From NCBI GenBank assembly GCA_015501595.1, contig JADNRX010000027.1, forward strand, positions 62,001 to 126,000: 64,000 nucleotides of DNA, in the 5' to 3' direction. The notes beneath the pieces were generated by a model, which was not told where the DNA came from, ran no database searches, and saw nothing but the letters and a program-made list of their open reading frames with translations. Both the position numbers and the translations under genes were made by a program. Shown here piece after piece: positions 43,008-57,731 of this stretch; the first letter of the stretch is position 1, and every line of letters starts with the position of its first letter. This DNA comes from Hymenopellis radicata (Eukaryota > Basidiomycota > Agaricomycetes > Agaricales > Physalacriaceae).

Positions 43008-44281
43008 CTACATGGTCTCTTCGTTTTTTGCTTTCAGCGCACTCTCGTCAAACTCGACGACTCGTTCTGTACCAACTTTGTCGATAGGCTGCAAATTTAT
43101 GCTAGCACTATCGTCGTCACTGCGGTCTCGAGTGTCCCCTTCCGTAAACAGGCTCGTATGTGTCTGGATGTGAAGAGCTCCAGGCGTCCGTTTCGGCCTG
43201 GGTCTATTCGAGCCGCCGAATGTCACCGTGGTCAGAGTCTCCTGAGTGAAGGTTTCCTTGGTCCACACTTTTCCTTGTGCAACTCGGAATATAATGAGCA
43301 ATGTTGAAACGATCTGCGAAGGAAAGCATTAGTCGTTGCTTGAACGCTAAAGGAAAGATGTGGGCTTACCTGGATAGGTGATAGCGCCTGTAGGAAGAGT
43401 TGTGCCAGAGGATGTCCAAAGGCAAACGGAATAAGGAATAATAAAGAGAATGTGGAATATATAGCAGCAGACTCGATGACAATCGCAGCGAGGGACGTAT
43501 ACTGCCGTCCTTGCGCCCCGCCCATGATCCTACTTATTCGGTTGCGATAGTAAGCTAGTCGCAGAGCGATGAGCAGCGTAACTAGGATATTGAGCGCAAG
43601 CGAGGTAGAGTAGTATGGGATGGTGTAGTTCACGCCGGAACTCTCCCATGGGGACTGCGAGGTGTGGCCGACCTGCTTCAAGAATAGGATACCGAGCACT
43701 AGGTGGCCTCAGTCTACTAGGCGCGGTGAAAGAGCGGAAGAGACTAACCGACGGATGCTAAATAAATCATGACTGGGACAGCAATGACGGCCAGTGCGGG
43801 CACATGCCCTCCGAGATACACCACATAGCATCTCCATACCTACATAAGCGATGTTGAATGAGAAAAGTAGATGGTGGAGCGGCAAACGTACGTTGATAAC
43901 GTCGCACATCCAACTAAGAATTACCATACCGACATTGGCGAGCATGTCGATTGGAATGGAGAACATGATCTCTTCGTAGACGTTGGGGCCGCCTGGTATG
44001 TTCCTACCATCGATGAACGACTCCTGTGTGAACTCGAAGAGCCCAGCGACATAAAGCGTCCCAAGAATGAAGATGGCGGTGATATAGATGATCAAGCCCG
44101 TGTTCCGTCTGGTGTTGGCACCCTTCCGCGCCGTGATGAGCTTGTGCATCAACATGAAGTACAGGATGGCCTGTATCCCATACGCGACGGCGCCGAGGAA
44201 CGCACCCTGCAGCCAGGTATGCTCCGCGAAGATCTCCTCGTCCGTCTCATCTGGGCGCCATTCCGGGGGGATGGGACTCAT
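43008..44281 (-). CDS. Multi-TM membrane protein, 371 aa
   Basis: Exons 43892-44281, 43749-43839, 43370-43698 and 43008-43313 join in frame. Seven hydrophobic segments are visible, among them LQGAFLGAVAYGIQAILYFM, GLIIYITAIFILGTLYVAGL and SIPIDMLANVGMVILSW. The VWRCYVVY motif follows segment four and a hydrophilic tail of about 90 residues follows segment seven. This is another member of the uncharacterised mushroom 7-TM families, distinct from the pair at 15149 and 34469. The start ATG at 44281 is the first in frame. Receptor-like topology is inferred only from segment count; no function is known. Confidence 0.8.
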
Positions 44282-45208
44282 GGCTAATGAGCGTAAGGGA
44301 AGGAGCGAAAGCTAAGAAGCTCGCACTCACAGCTGCTGCTATTAAAAACAGATTGATGTCCGGCTGATTGAGTATTGACAGAAGGAAGCAGCCTTCAGCA
44401 CCGGGTCCCATCCATCAGTATCAATGGCCTTGACGAACAGGGAGTGGTGGTATTATTTGGCATATGGCTCCAGGCCCAGCGAATAGAAATCGGGCACAAG
44501 GGGGGTAGTCATCAAACACGTCGAGTTGTCCTGAACCTTCGGAGGACAGCCTGTAGAGTCTACACTAGATTCGGTGGTTTCCTTGTTCCGGGCTGCGAAA
44601 ACTGATGGCGGACGCAGGCATCATGGGAGTACTTTTGTATTGAGATTCGAAATGAATATCAACTTGACAGACGTAGATTGAGAGGCGAGTGGATGTACTT
44701 ACGAGATGATTTGATATCCGAGGCATCGAGGACGTCGAGGTAGAATCTGGGAAGGGGAATAAAAGGGATCGATGGTGCTACTTACAGCCGCAGCGCTCTA
44801 GAGTTTGTGACCTCAAGCTCACACTCCAATGCGATCAACTCTGGAAAGGGCCAATACGTTGGTACAAACTTCCTAATCAGGCCAAGAAGAATGATGGTGT
44901 AGGGCCAGATATCAGAGATCCTTCCCATCAGCTGCAGAATATTAATGTTGTCAACAAGTGAATGGTGCATGCACACGAGCAGCTGAATGTCCTCTGGGCA
45001 TGATCAAGGAACAGTACGGAACATTGAACAATTGCAAGCGTCCATCTCTGTTATCGTCCGCCTTTATCGTGACATGACCGACTTGCAAGGATCTTTAGAA
45101 CTGTTCATCAGTCAACGTAAATCAAGATCACAAGAAGTCTGATTTCGCGTGACCAGGAGGTCTTAGGCGGCATCGTGCGGGGCAAACGCCGGTTGACCCC
45201 GCCTAACG
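44282..45208. other. Gene-poor region
   Basis: A minus-strand stretch (about 44790-44980) with hydrophobic and Leu/Ile-rich codons could be an exon fragment but has no start, partner or domain. Confidence 0.35.
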
Positions 45209-46701
45209 ATGAGCTACGAGCATGGTGTCGTGTATTCCCCAAACAAAATTGAGGCTCCCACCTCGACGCTGGAAAATCTACGCGATCATGGAGTCTGTGA
45301 GTTTCCCAGCTTCTTCGCCGTGCCCACCGTTGACATGCACAGCGTATGTGCGCGTGTACTGGGTCGACCTAGGCAACGTTCGAAGATGTCGCGTCCTGCC
45401 GATCCAGTACTTCAGCGATCTTGTCCACTCCAACCGTCCAGGCGTGAACGTCGCGAGTGTCGGGGTAGGTCTGGTCTATCTAATGATGCCCGAGGGATTT
45501 TCAGGCGTCGGCGAGTATCTGTATGTGATCGACATGAGCTCGCTCCGGATACTGTATGGGGTTGGTTCTAGGCCCATTGGGGCTGTACTAGGGCGCTTCG
45601 AGCAGAAGGATGTCGCCCGCTTGGGGAGGGAGGTCAAGTGGGATCCACGGACAGCGCTGGCCAAGGCGGTCGAGTGAGTCAATGCTCGGTGTTAAGCCCG
45701 ATATCGCCGAGCTGACTAAGTGTAGCACAGCCAAAAGCGCTGGCATCGAGTTTCTCGTTGGCTTCGAGTCTGAGTTTATCTTGCTCAAGTCCACGGACCC
45801 CGTTGTTCCCTCGAATGTGCACCAGTGGTCAGGGACAACTGCCATGCTCAATGGATCTGCGGAAGCGGCTATCCTCGAAAACATCGCCGATGCCTTGCGC
45901 GATAGTCACATCCCGCTCCAGATGTATCACGCTGAGGCGGCGCCGGGACAGTACGAGATAGTCACTGGACCAGCGAACCCTATGAAGGCTGCAGATGCCG
46001 TCGTCTATACGCGTGAAATCATAGTGAATGTCGCTGCCAAACACGGTCTACACGCGACATTCGCGCCTCGTCCCTTCATGTACAGTGCGGGATCCTCGAC
46101 GCATGCGCATGTTTCAATTCATTCCTCGATCCAAAAGTCTGCGGAAATGACGGTACACGAAAAGAGCTTCCTTGCGGGGATTCTGGACCATTTGCCTGCC
46201 ATTGCCGGGTTCACGCTGCCCACCCCGGCCTCCTACAAGCGCGTTGGCGATGGTGTTTGGAGCGGTGGTACATATGTGTCGTATGGCACGGAAAACCGAG
46301 AGGCGCCCGTGCGCTTGACCAACGCTGCGTCTCCATTGTCGAGAAACTTTGAGCTTCGGTTCATTGATGGTACGGCTAATCCATATTTCGCATTAGCTGC
46401 GATTCTGGCAGCTGGGATGAAGGGTATTGAAGCGAAGCAGGCACTCCAGATGAGTGATTGTGGAACGAAGATGGCTGCCGAGATGACAGAGGCAGACAGG
46501 CAAGAAATTGGCATCAAGAAGCGGATGCCTTTGACTGTAGAAGAAGCGCGAGACAACTTGAAGGCTGATGAAGTGTTGGTGGACGTGCTTGGTAAGGAGC
46601 TGGTTGAAAAGTACTTGGCGGTCAACAAGACGCTTGGAGACGCGTTAACGCAAGACAAGACGGATGAAGCTCAACTGACGCGATTGGTAGAATATTTTTG
46701 A
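45209..46701 (+). CDS. Glutamine-synthetase-like enzyme (type I fold)
   Basis: Exons 45209-45296, 45343-45673 and 45726-46701 give 464 residues. The N-terminal beta-grasp domain begins YVRVYWVDLGNVRRCRVLP. The catalytic domain keeps the metal-ligand motifs FESEFIL and APGQYEI, the THAHVSIH His segment, the substrate-binding NREAPVRL and the FELRFIDGTANPY Glu/Arg motif. It belongs to the GlnA-type (GSI-related) proteins found in fungi beside the normal eukaryotic GSII, near the C-terminal half of FluG. These often act as gamma-glutamyl-amine ligases rather than in bulk ammonia assimilation; the substrate cannot be told here. The complete motif set suggests it is active. Confidence 0.85.
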
Positions 46702-47362
46702 ATGCAGAGTGCTAATTTTGAAAAATAACACTTCTTTCAACTGTTCCCCACCTATATTCTTAGCATTGCGGGGTAAGTTCGTTTTACAGCAAAGTATTGG
46801 TGGCTGTGTAACGCGCATATATTTTGCTTCTTTCCATCATCATCATCGGCGCCATCAACGTTTACCACGGATGTACCGGCTCATGCGTTCTGCTTTCGAA
46901 TCCCTTTCAATGTATTCTTGTTGAATTGGTGACCTGCGGCCTTTTACTGTGACCTTTTCATAGGTTTGCTCTTTTCATAGGCTCCGTAGAACGCTGCGTG
47001 TTTTCCTGTATCACACGATAAAACCCTCAATAGCACGGCATATCATAAGCATCAGTCCTATGGCACTCGCTCTTGCGGCTGTATATCGGAAAATGCCCCA
47101 TCAGGACGCCCTCGACCGTCGCGACAGCCTTTCTAAGACACCACATTTATCCGAGCACTCACAACGACCCAATCACGCGAGCTGCATTCCGAGTTGCATC
47201 CGTTTACCATCTACGATGCCGCCCTTTTTTGGCCCCATGTTCTCTCAAAGCTTATGCTATTCAGGGCGTACAAGACAATCATTGCTGTATTTGTCGGGAA
47301 TTCTTCGCTGTTCAAGAGCATAAATACGTGTCAGTTGTGTTCCTCTGTGTCCTACTACCCCA
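46702..47362. other. Intergenic; CDH upstream region
   Basis: No gene seen. It contains the promoter of cellobiose dehydrogenase; no confident regulator site was identified. Confidence 0.4.
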
Positions 47363-50686
<3,324 letters not shown>

Positions 50687-50882
50687 CACTAGTTATACCT
50701 CAGCTTGTCACTGAAGACACGATGAATAAATATCGGATGCAAAATGGTCAACGATGTCTTACGGGAAGGCCTAATTCAAAGCATTCTGTCACTCAACGAG
50801 GCGCAAAATTGATGATTCTTGTACTAGATTTACATGTTCCACATAGGTTCCACTTTCAGTCTACAAATTTGTCTAGGGCATG

Positions 50883-53599
50883 TTACAACTTGAGTCCGAG
50901 CTCTTCCGCGATTATGACCGCGGCTTTCTCTCCGATGGTGAGCGCTGTGCTGTACGTGTTGGCAGCAACGTTGGCGGGGCAGATCGAAATCTGTACGACT
51001 GTCAGCGAAGGCTCGCAGCGCACGGGTGTAGACTCACGTCGGTGACCTTGAGGTTCTTCACATCGTAAACGTTGAGGCGAGAATCAACGACTATTAAAGA
51101 GTCAGGAGCCGAGGCGAAAACCAATAGAGGACACTTACCGCCACCATCCTCTCGTGGTTTCATCGAGCATGTTCCAAGCTACACGAATGTTATCAGTCAT
51201 CAACTACATGTCCGCCTGATGATCAGCGTACCGAATGCCAAGCCGTTTGGACTAGGGATTTCATTGAGGAATCACGGAAACCATTTTAAGCATAGACCAC
51301 CTACCGAACTGCTTATTGAATTCCTCAATCGCTTTGTCGTCCTCCGCAGAGTACTCGATGAACGGAGCTTCGACGGCGGTAAGACTAGCGCCGGTCGTTT
51401 CGTCCTTTGCCAGTGCTGCGCTGTTCGGGGAGAACTTGGGATGTCCGGGAAGATAGTCGCCACGATAAACCTCCATGCGACGGGCGATCTCGCGGGCCTT
51501 TTTATAGCCCCAGCGAAGGGTGGCGTGGTCAGCGGGACTATGACAGGCAAAGTCAGTGACTTGGGGAACAAATATCCGTATTTCAGACTCAACTCGGAGA
51601 GGAAGCCCGGGTCAAAGTCATGGCTAGCGTTCGCGTCGTCACCCGAAGTGATGTGGACGTATCCTTTCGAGATGGGGTATTGCTGTAAGTCGTCAAGTCA
51701 GCCATCAGAAAAAAATGTCACAAAGACGGAGAAGGAGGACGTACAGTGAAGTACCCGACACTGTAATATTTCCTTGCAGGAGCAATGCTGATATCCCCGA
51801 GATACCTGTTCCACCGTCATCAGAAATTATGTGCGCGATATCTCCCTGGAAAAACGACTCACGAGGAGACGGCGCCAACCCAAATAACAGGTTTGTCGGG
51901 CGCGTTCTCAAAGTACGTTTTCCATCGGTTTTCGAAGGCAGGGCCGAGTTCCTTCAAGTCAGCAGCGGTGGGCCGCATCTTGATGCCAGCATCCAAGCCG
52001 CTAGGAATTTACTCAGCGAGTGCAAAGAAGATGAGAGTAATGAGCGCACTTGTGGGCTATGAGTCCTTTTCCTTGAGGCCAGAGGTCGATCCATTCTGAT
52101 GCAAGAGTTAGCGTGACGTGAAGAGCGGTGGATGGGTGAATGTGAGTGAGTACGTACTGGCATTCTCCTCTGGGTCGCCACGGAAGACGGCGTCGAGGGT
52201 TTCCGCCTCCTCGGACGCTTGGTATGGGATGAAGCAGACGTTGTGGTCCTGATAGTTTTCACCGACTCCTGGGAGGTCGACCTTGACGTCCACTCCGACC
52301 TTCTTCAAGATGTCTTGGCGACCAATACCAGACCTAGGAATCGCTCAGTGCTTGCAATATTGCTACAGGAACGCGAAACTAACCTCTCCAAGATGGTAGG
52401 CGAGCCGAATGCACCAGCACTCACAACGACCAGTTTCGAGGCCTTCGCGGTTTCGACAGTCTGATCCGCGTCGGGTCGCAGGACCGTGTCGTTGACGAAT
52501 TCGACGCCAGTGGCTTTGTCGCCTCTGAAAATACGTCAACACGGAGATACGTGGGAAAAGAGAAAATCTTACTCGAAAATAACGCGTTTAACGCGCTTAC
52601 CAGTTTTGATAACAAGGTTTTTGTTATGTTCTTGAGTATAGATGTAATGATGCGGGACATCTGAGCGACGGCCCGTTTCGCCATCAATCCACCTATCAAT
52701 AACTGTGAGAATGTGGATCCACCGTGACTAGACTAGATGCAGGCTTACTTTTGCCAGATCTGAAATTCGATATCAGACGAGGAGTTGGAAGTGGAGTCAA
52801 CGAAAAAACTTACACCGTAGCCGTCGCACTTGTACAATCCGTTGACGTCGTCGATTTTGCCGCGGTCCTTGTCAATCTTCGAGGCGACGTCGAGGAACTG
52901 CTTCCCAACGTTGGTGACGGTGCCACCCAAAGAGACCTTCAATGGGCCGGAATAGCCATGAGTGGGTTTGTCTGCCTCCACTTGGTAAGTTTCCGTCTAA
53001 AACGCATTGTTAGCGGGCATGAACGGTATCTGAAAAAAATACGGACCTTCTTGAGTAACGGAAGGAGGTCCTGGCAAGCCCATCCTGGGTTCTTGAAGGT
53101 CTTTTCCCAGTCATCGTAGTCAGACGCCGCGGCACGCGTGTACATCGTAAACTATTCGAATCGTGAGCGCATGTTGGAATAGTCTGAGACACGAGAGAGG
53201 CTGCCCGCGCACGTTTACTGACGACCCCCCACCCAGGCATCTTCCAGAAGGCGTAACCAGAGAACGCCCACCAATCTTGTCAGATTTCTTTCCGACATTG
53301 AAAGTGACGGTCTTGCTCGTTGGCGCCAGATGGCTGAAGTAACGCGCCGGCTGGACGTGAGCGGGGAGGTCTTTGGTGTGTTCACCGGCCTCAAGAATCT
53401 GAGATGGCGTTAGGCGGCTTGGCCCTATCAGAGGATATACGCACCAAGAGCTTGAGGCTCGGATCAGCAGCAGCCAGGCGACCAGCTATAACACAAGCGG
53501 CAGCACCACCTCATAGAAACGGCGCGTCTTTAAGTGACCAAAGCTTATCCGCGAAAGAGCAGACTCACCACCGGCGAAGATGATGTCGTATGAAGACAT
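50883..53599 (-). CDS. Alcohol oxidase-like GMC oxidoreductase (AA3_3)
   Basis: FAD enzyme of the methanol/alcohol oxidase branch, turning small primary alcohols and oxygen into aldehyde and hydrogen peroxide. 18 exons close to 601 residues: 53569-53599, 53445-53509, 53213-53398, 53047-53151, 52814-52996, 52749-52759, 52573-52692, 52384-52524, 52158-52333, 52050-52095, 51863-52000, 51745-51805, 51594-51682, 51305-51537, 51232-51251, 51139-51178, 51038-51090, 50883-50990. Motifs: FAGGGAAACVIAGRLA (FAD), GGGSSVNFTMYTRAAASDYD, SAGAFGSPTILERSGIG (GMC signature 2), AWHSLGTCSMKPRE (active-site His) and NVAANTYSTAL (Asn). No signal peptide, as usual for this enzyme. Two exons are tiny (11 and 20 nt). 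It converges on CDH with 196 bases between stop codons. Confidence 0.9.
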
Positions 53600-54518
53600 G
53601 GGAAAGAGATAGATCAGGTGTAAGTGGTTCTCGTCACGGTTTGCTAAGTACCCTTGGTGAAAGCATTGTCTGGTTTAATATAGCAAGACCGTGTGGTCCA
53701 GAGCCCTTTGGGGTCGATTGGGGTCCTATCATGAAGGCGGCGCTCTCGGGGTGGTGTTGCTAGAAGGCGAAAGGAATCCCTCAAAAACCACGTTCTAAGC
53801 AAATTGAATCTGTTGAGATCTAACGATTATGATGGCCGGAGCCGGCATGCTTTTCGTCTGATGGCGATCCACATGATCTGAACGCTTGTGTGCAGTGCGT
53901 TATAGTGCACTTACGTTCTCTTCACTCTTGTAACTTGCGCAAATTGGAGAAAACTTACGTCCTTGGTAACCCCTCTTCTCAACCATCAATTGGTGTCACA
54001 CCACACACAGGAGTAAACCAAAGTCCTGGACCTTAGCTCTGTTGGAGTTCGCAAACCGCCCTAAAACGCTTGTGCTTACAATTTGGGTTTCGACCTGGCC
54101 CTGACGGAGTCCCATGAACCTTTCTCGTATTTCGATAGATAATGACTCCGGTCAGATGCATCTTCGTTGGCAAAAACACTGTTCCGACCCCTCTCTCTCT
54201 TGCGCATTTTACATCGTTGGATGACCAGAGTGGAACTCCGAAGGACTTCTCTGCCGGGTCGAAGCTACAACTTGATACGCGTGTGATTGATCTGACAATA
54301 GCTCAAACTCGACAAAAAATTTTCATCAGAACACAGGAAGCGACGAGATCCCGAATTTCACCGACCATCGCGCACCGTGTCCTACCGTGTCCCCGCGGCA
54401 TCTCATTAGCATATAAACGAGTTAGGACGCGGGCCTAAAATCTTCCACCCTGCTTTTCTCTTCCGGCCAACTTGTCGTTCATTCGCGCCTACTTGAGAGG
54501 AGGGTTCATCTTGCTGCA
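53600..54518. other. Intergenic between divergent genes
   Basis: Upstream of the alcohol oxidase (minus; a TATA-like GCTATATTAAACC lies about 80 bases before its ATG) and of the membrane protein (plus). The frame at 54142-54438 shows no domain. Confidence 0.4.
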
Positions 54519-56269
54519 ATGGCTCTCGGTCCTGCTGAAGTCGCGTAGGTCTTCAGTTCTTCTTTTAGTAACTCGCGTGTAACGAGCTTCGACCAGCCAT
54601 GGACCTATGTTCATTGGTGGTGTCCTCACTATCCTTTCCTTCGGTATTTCCGTCACTCAAACGTGCGTACTACTCGCTTTCACGCGGTTCACACCCACTA
54701 ACTGACTGTAAAAGGTACATCTACTGGAGCACATACAGACAACGGTACGCAACATTTCACTTTGGTTCATTCAACGTCCTCAAGTGCTTTTGTGATCCAG
54801 GGATCGATGGTTCATCAAGTACTTCGTGAGACTTTCTCCCGTTCAACTAAGTTCAAGCGCTAATCTTCATAACTTAGGTGGCACTGATGTTCGTCGCGGA
54901 TACAGTACACACTGTTGGGATCGTTGTCTATCTCTACATATGCTTGATCAAACACTTCGGTCGGTCTTCTTATCGACGTCCCCTGCCTATCCTTATCCTG
55001 TCCTGTGCAGATGATCCAGTCTATCTTACAACCAGTACAACGGCATTTGAAATGGGTAAGTGCACAATTGTTTCTCGGAGCGCTTCTTGTCTGAAGGTCT
55101 GCATGATTCTAGAGCCGGCGCTCTCAGTCAGTGATGTCGACATCCACAATGGTATCGTGCTAATCCTCTTGGGACTAGGGCATGATAAGCGGCATGGTGC
55201 AGGCTTTCTTCGGATGGCGCGTCAAAGTGTTGACCGGGAGCTGGGCTCTCTTCATCGTTGTCGAGCTTTGCTCGATTGCAGCCTTCCGTACGTTTTTCAA
55301 CCTGTCGGTTGCTCAGTACCGCTGACATACCACTTGTGTAGTAATGGGAATTGCAACGGCCCTTGCCTGCCATATTGTCAAATTCTTCGCCGACTTTCAA
55401 AAGTTCAGAACTATCGTGATCATATGTGAGATCTTCTGTTCCTATCCCTGTCCGTTAGAGCCATGACACGTCCTTAGGGCTAGCTTGTGCAACCTTCGCA
55501 GATATCTTGATCACGGGTTCGCTCGTTACTCACTTGGTATGTTTTCGATTCCTCGTTCTCTTCGACACTCACACATGTTCTCGTCGTGCAGCGGAAGCAT
55601 AGGACCGGTTTTCAACACACTGATTCCCATATTGACCGGATTATTCGACGTGCGTTTCTCACTCAGGAGTCGTCCTAAAAAACTGCCATTGGCTGATGTC
55701 GTGTTGCAAATTGTAGTGACTGTCCAAACTGGGCTCATAACTGCCATCTGGGCCTTTGCAGATCTCCTAGTCTATTTGTTGGATCCTACTGGAATGTAAG
55801 TCCGCGTGTGCCTACCGCGATTTCGCGCTCTGAACAAAGTCGTTAGGCATCTTCTGCTCAACTGTCTCCTCCCGAAACTCTATACGAACTCGCTGCTTTC
55901 CTCCCTCAACTCTCGCGGTGGTTGGAAATTCAACGACAGTGACAGTTTGTCGACCTCTGGGAAACGGAGCAATGCAAATGATATTCACCTCCGCAGGGTG
56001 AGTTCCTCCCTATCTTTCAGTAGTACTAGCATCCCTTGATACTTATCGTGCCCCAGTTTGGTGGAGCCTCCGAAGTTGTCAACCTGTCGCAATCTCGCCC
56101 GGAGGTGACTATCTATTGTCCACATAATCTTTCCCTCGTCCTAACCTATCGCCAGGTCTTCGTTCATGTCGAATCGCAGGAAATATCCGACGCGGTGGCG
56201 CACAAGTCCAATGATGCGTTCCAGAGTGAATGGAACGATAGAAAGGACGATGGACTTCACGCTGTTTAG
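54519..56269 (+). CDS. DUF6534-type multi-TM protein, 329 aa
   Basis: 15 short exons close in frame: 54519-54544, 54597-54662, 54715-54744, 54801-54825, 54878-54959, 55011-55055, 55113-55126, 55179-55287, 55342-55425, 55478-55536, 55592-55649, 55717-55795, 55847-55997, 56057-56104, 56156-56269. Seven membrane segments, from GPMFIGGVLTILSFGISVTQ to LTVQTGLITAIWAFADLLVY. The DUF6534 hallmark LPKLYTNSLLSSLNSR follows the last segment, then a polar tail. Exon 7 is only 14 nt and was placed by the motif EPALSGM. Widespread in mushrooms, function unknown, often proposed to be receptor-like. The longest single open frame covers only part of it. Confidence 0.8.
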
Positions 56270-56611
56270 ACTAATATTTGTTGTGAAAAGCTCTGTCCCT
56301 CTGTAGGCGTCGCAATCCTCTCGTTTCCTACGAGATGTAGAATATGATGCGTTGTATGTTTGTGGAATTCGTGTTTAATGGTCATTTATTTGAATCTTCA
56401 ATTGATATGTACACTGAAGTCTTGTTGATATGTAGCCTAGAAACTGAAACCTCGATCTCATAGCGATTCTAGCTCACTTTCCGATTTCCAGGTAGGTAGG
56501 GAGGTAGACAACCAGTCCGTTGAATCGCGAGAAGTCGGTTAGCCAAAAGCGTGTTTTGTATTATTAGACTTGTCCATGAGCATACGAAATCGAAGTTAAT
56601 CGTAAATCTAT
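56270..56611. other. Intergenic, nothing recognised
   Basis: 3' flanks of two convergent units. Confidence 0.3.
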
Positions 56612-57339
56612 CTACGTGAGGACTATGCCGCGGACGAACTTCTCTGACACTGAGGACGCCACCTCTGGCCCACTCGTCAGACAGAGAGTGAGACCGACAT
56701 CTGACAGCCCAATCATACTGATACGCAAGGCCGCTCCGGTGTAGACGTCACTTTGAGTGAACCACCTGTCTTCCACCCTCCAGGATCCGGGACTCGGTTC
56801 TTCACTAGGAAAGACGCCTAGATTGGTCAATACGAACGTGGCGGGTCTCTTCAAGGTGAGACCTGAAATACGCCACATAATTACCAAAGAGGTACTTGAG
56901 AAGGCCTGCCCTACGACCGCCTTGCCTCCGTTTGCGAAGCTGTCCCGCCACATCGCTGGCAACGTCCCAAGAAAACAAGGAAGAGATGGATGGGTTTAGA
57001 TGATGCCAGACGAAAACAACCACTCTTTCATCCACGACAATGACGCGCCACAATGGCTCATTGGTGGTCAGGTCTAACGTGAGGGCCAACTGCTCCTTGA
57101 CCCGAGCATCCAGCGCGGTTCAAATCCAAGAGCAGCATGACTCTGAATGAGGCGTGCCAGAGAACCTCCTTAGTCAAGGAAACTGGTCCGGTGGTGCACG
57201 AGTATTCTGCCGCGAAGACGACGCATACATCGAGCTGGAGGGCAGCGCGTGTCAAGTGATACTGTTCAAGACGTCCTAAAAAAAGGTCAGGAAGGACTTG
57301 CGTATAGAGGACGTGCCATTTACCTGATTTCGTGCACAT
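56612..57339 (-). pseudogene. Alcohol acetyltransferase-like remnant
   Basis: Three minus-strand pieces in different frames follow the layout of the fungal alcohol acetyltransferase / condensation-like family. The N-terminus (57339 to about 57150) reads RLEQYHLTRAALQLDVCVVF. The next piece (about 57100-57000) reads TLDLTTNEPLWRVIVVDERV followed by FVWHH, where the HxxxD catalytic motif should follow but does not. The C-terminal piece (about 56760-56630) includes VYTGAALRISMIGLSD. Several hundred residues between the second and third pieces are missing. The combination of frame changes and deletion makes it non-functional. The family call rests on general resemblance. Confidence 0.5.
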
Positions 57340-57731
57340 TGTAGATGATGTAAATGTTAGCCATAACAGTTAAAACTTGCGAAATTCGAACTCCAGGCTT
57401 GTGATGGCTGACAATGTGAGACGCAGTCAGCATTCACTGCCGTTTAGGCTAACTTGAGGCCATCGGCGCGGCTGACGAGGGCTGACGTGAGCTAGCCTAC
57501 GTAACACGTGCCTGTCTTTTGGCCTGTTTAGGCCGTCGTGTTTAGGGGTAGCGGGGTTATCTCTCGTGGATGAGGCACGAGTTCACGAGAGATTGAGGTT
57601 TCTGTTACCAACGACGCACGCCGTCGATCTCGAGGAGCCATGATGAACGTATCTCTAGACAGACGTCTGTAGTCCTAATACAGGGCTGTGCTATCATTGA
57701 AGTCATGAATGTGACACAACTTGGTCGGCCT
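57340..57731. other. Intergenic, nothing recognised
   Basis: Includes an inverted pair at about 57555-57595 (TCTCGTG with CACGAGA) that could form a small hairpin; no gene. Confidence 0.3.

Noticed and set aside
51072..51749. 225-codon plus-strand open frame
   Set aside because: Antisense to alcohol oxidase exons that carry the GMC motifs.
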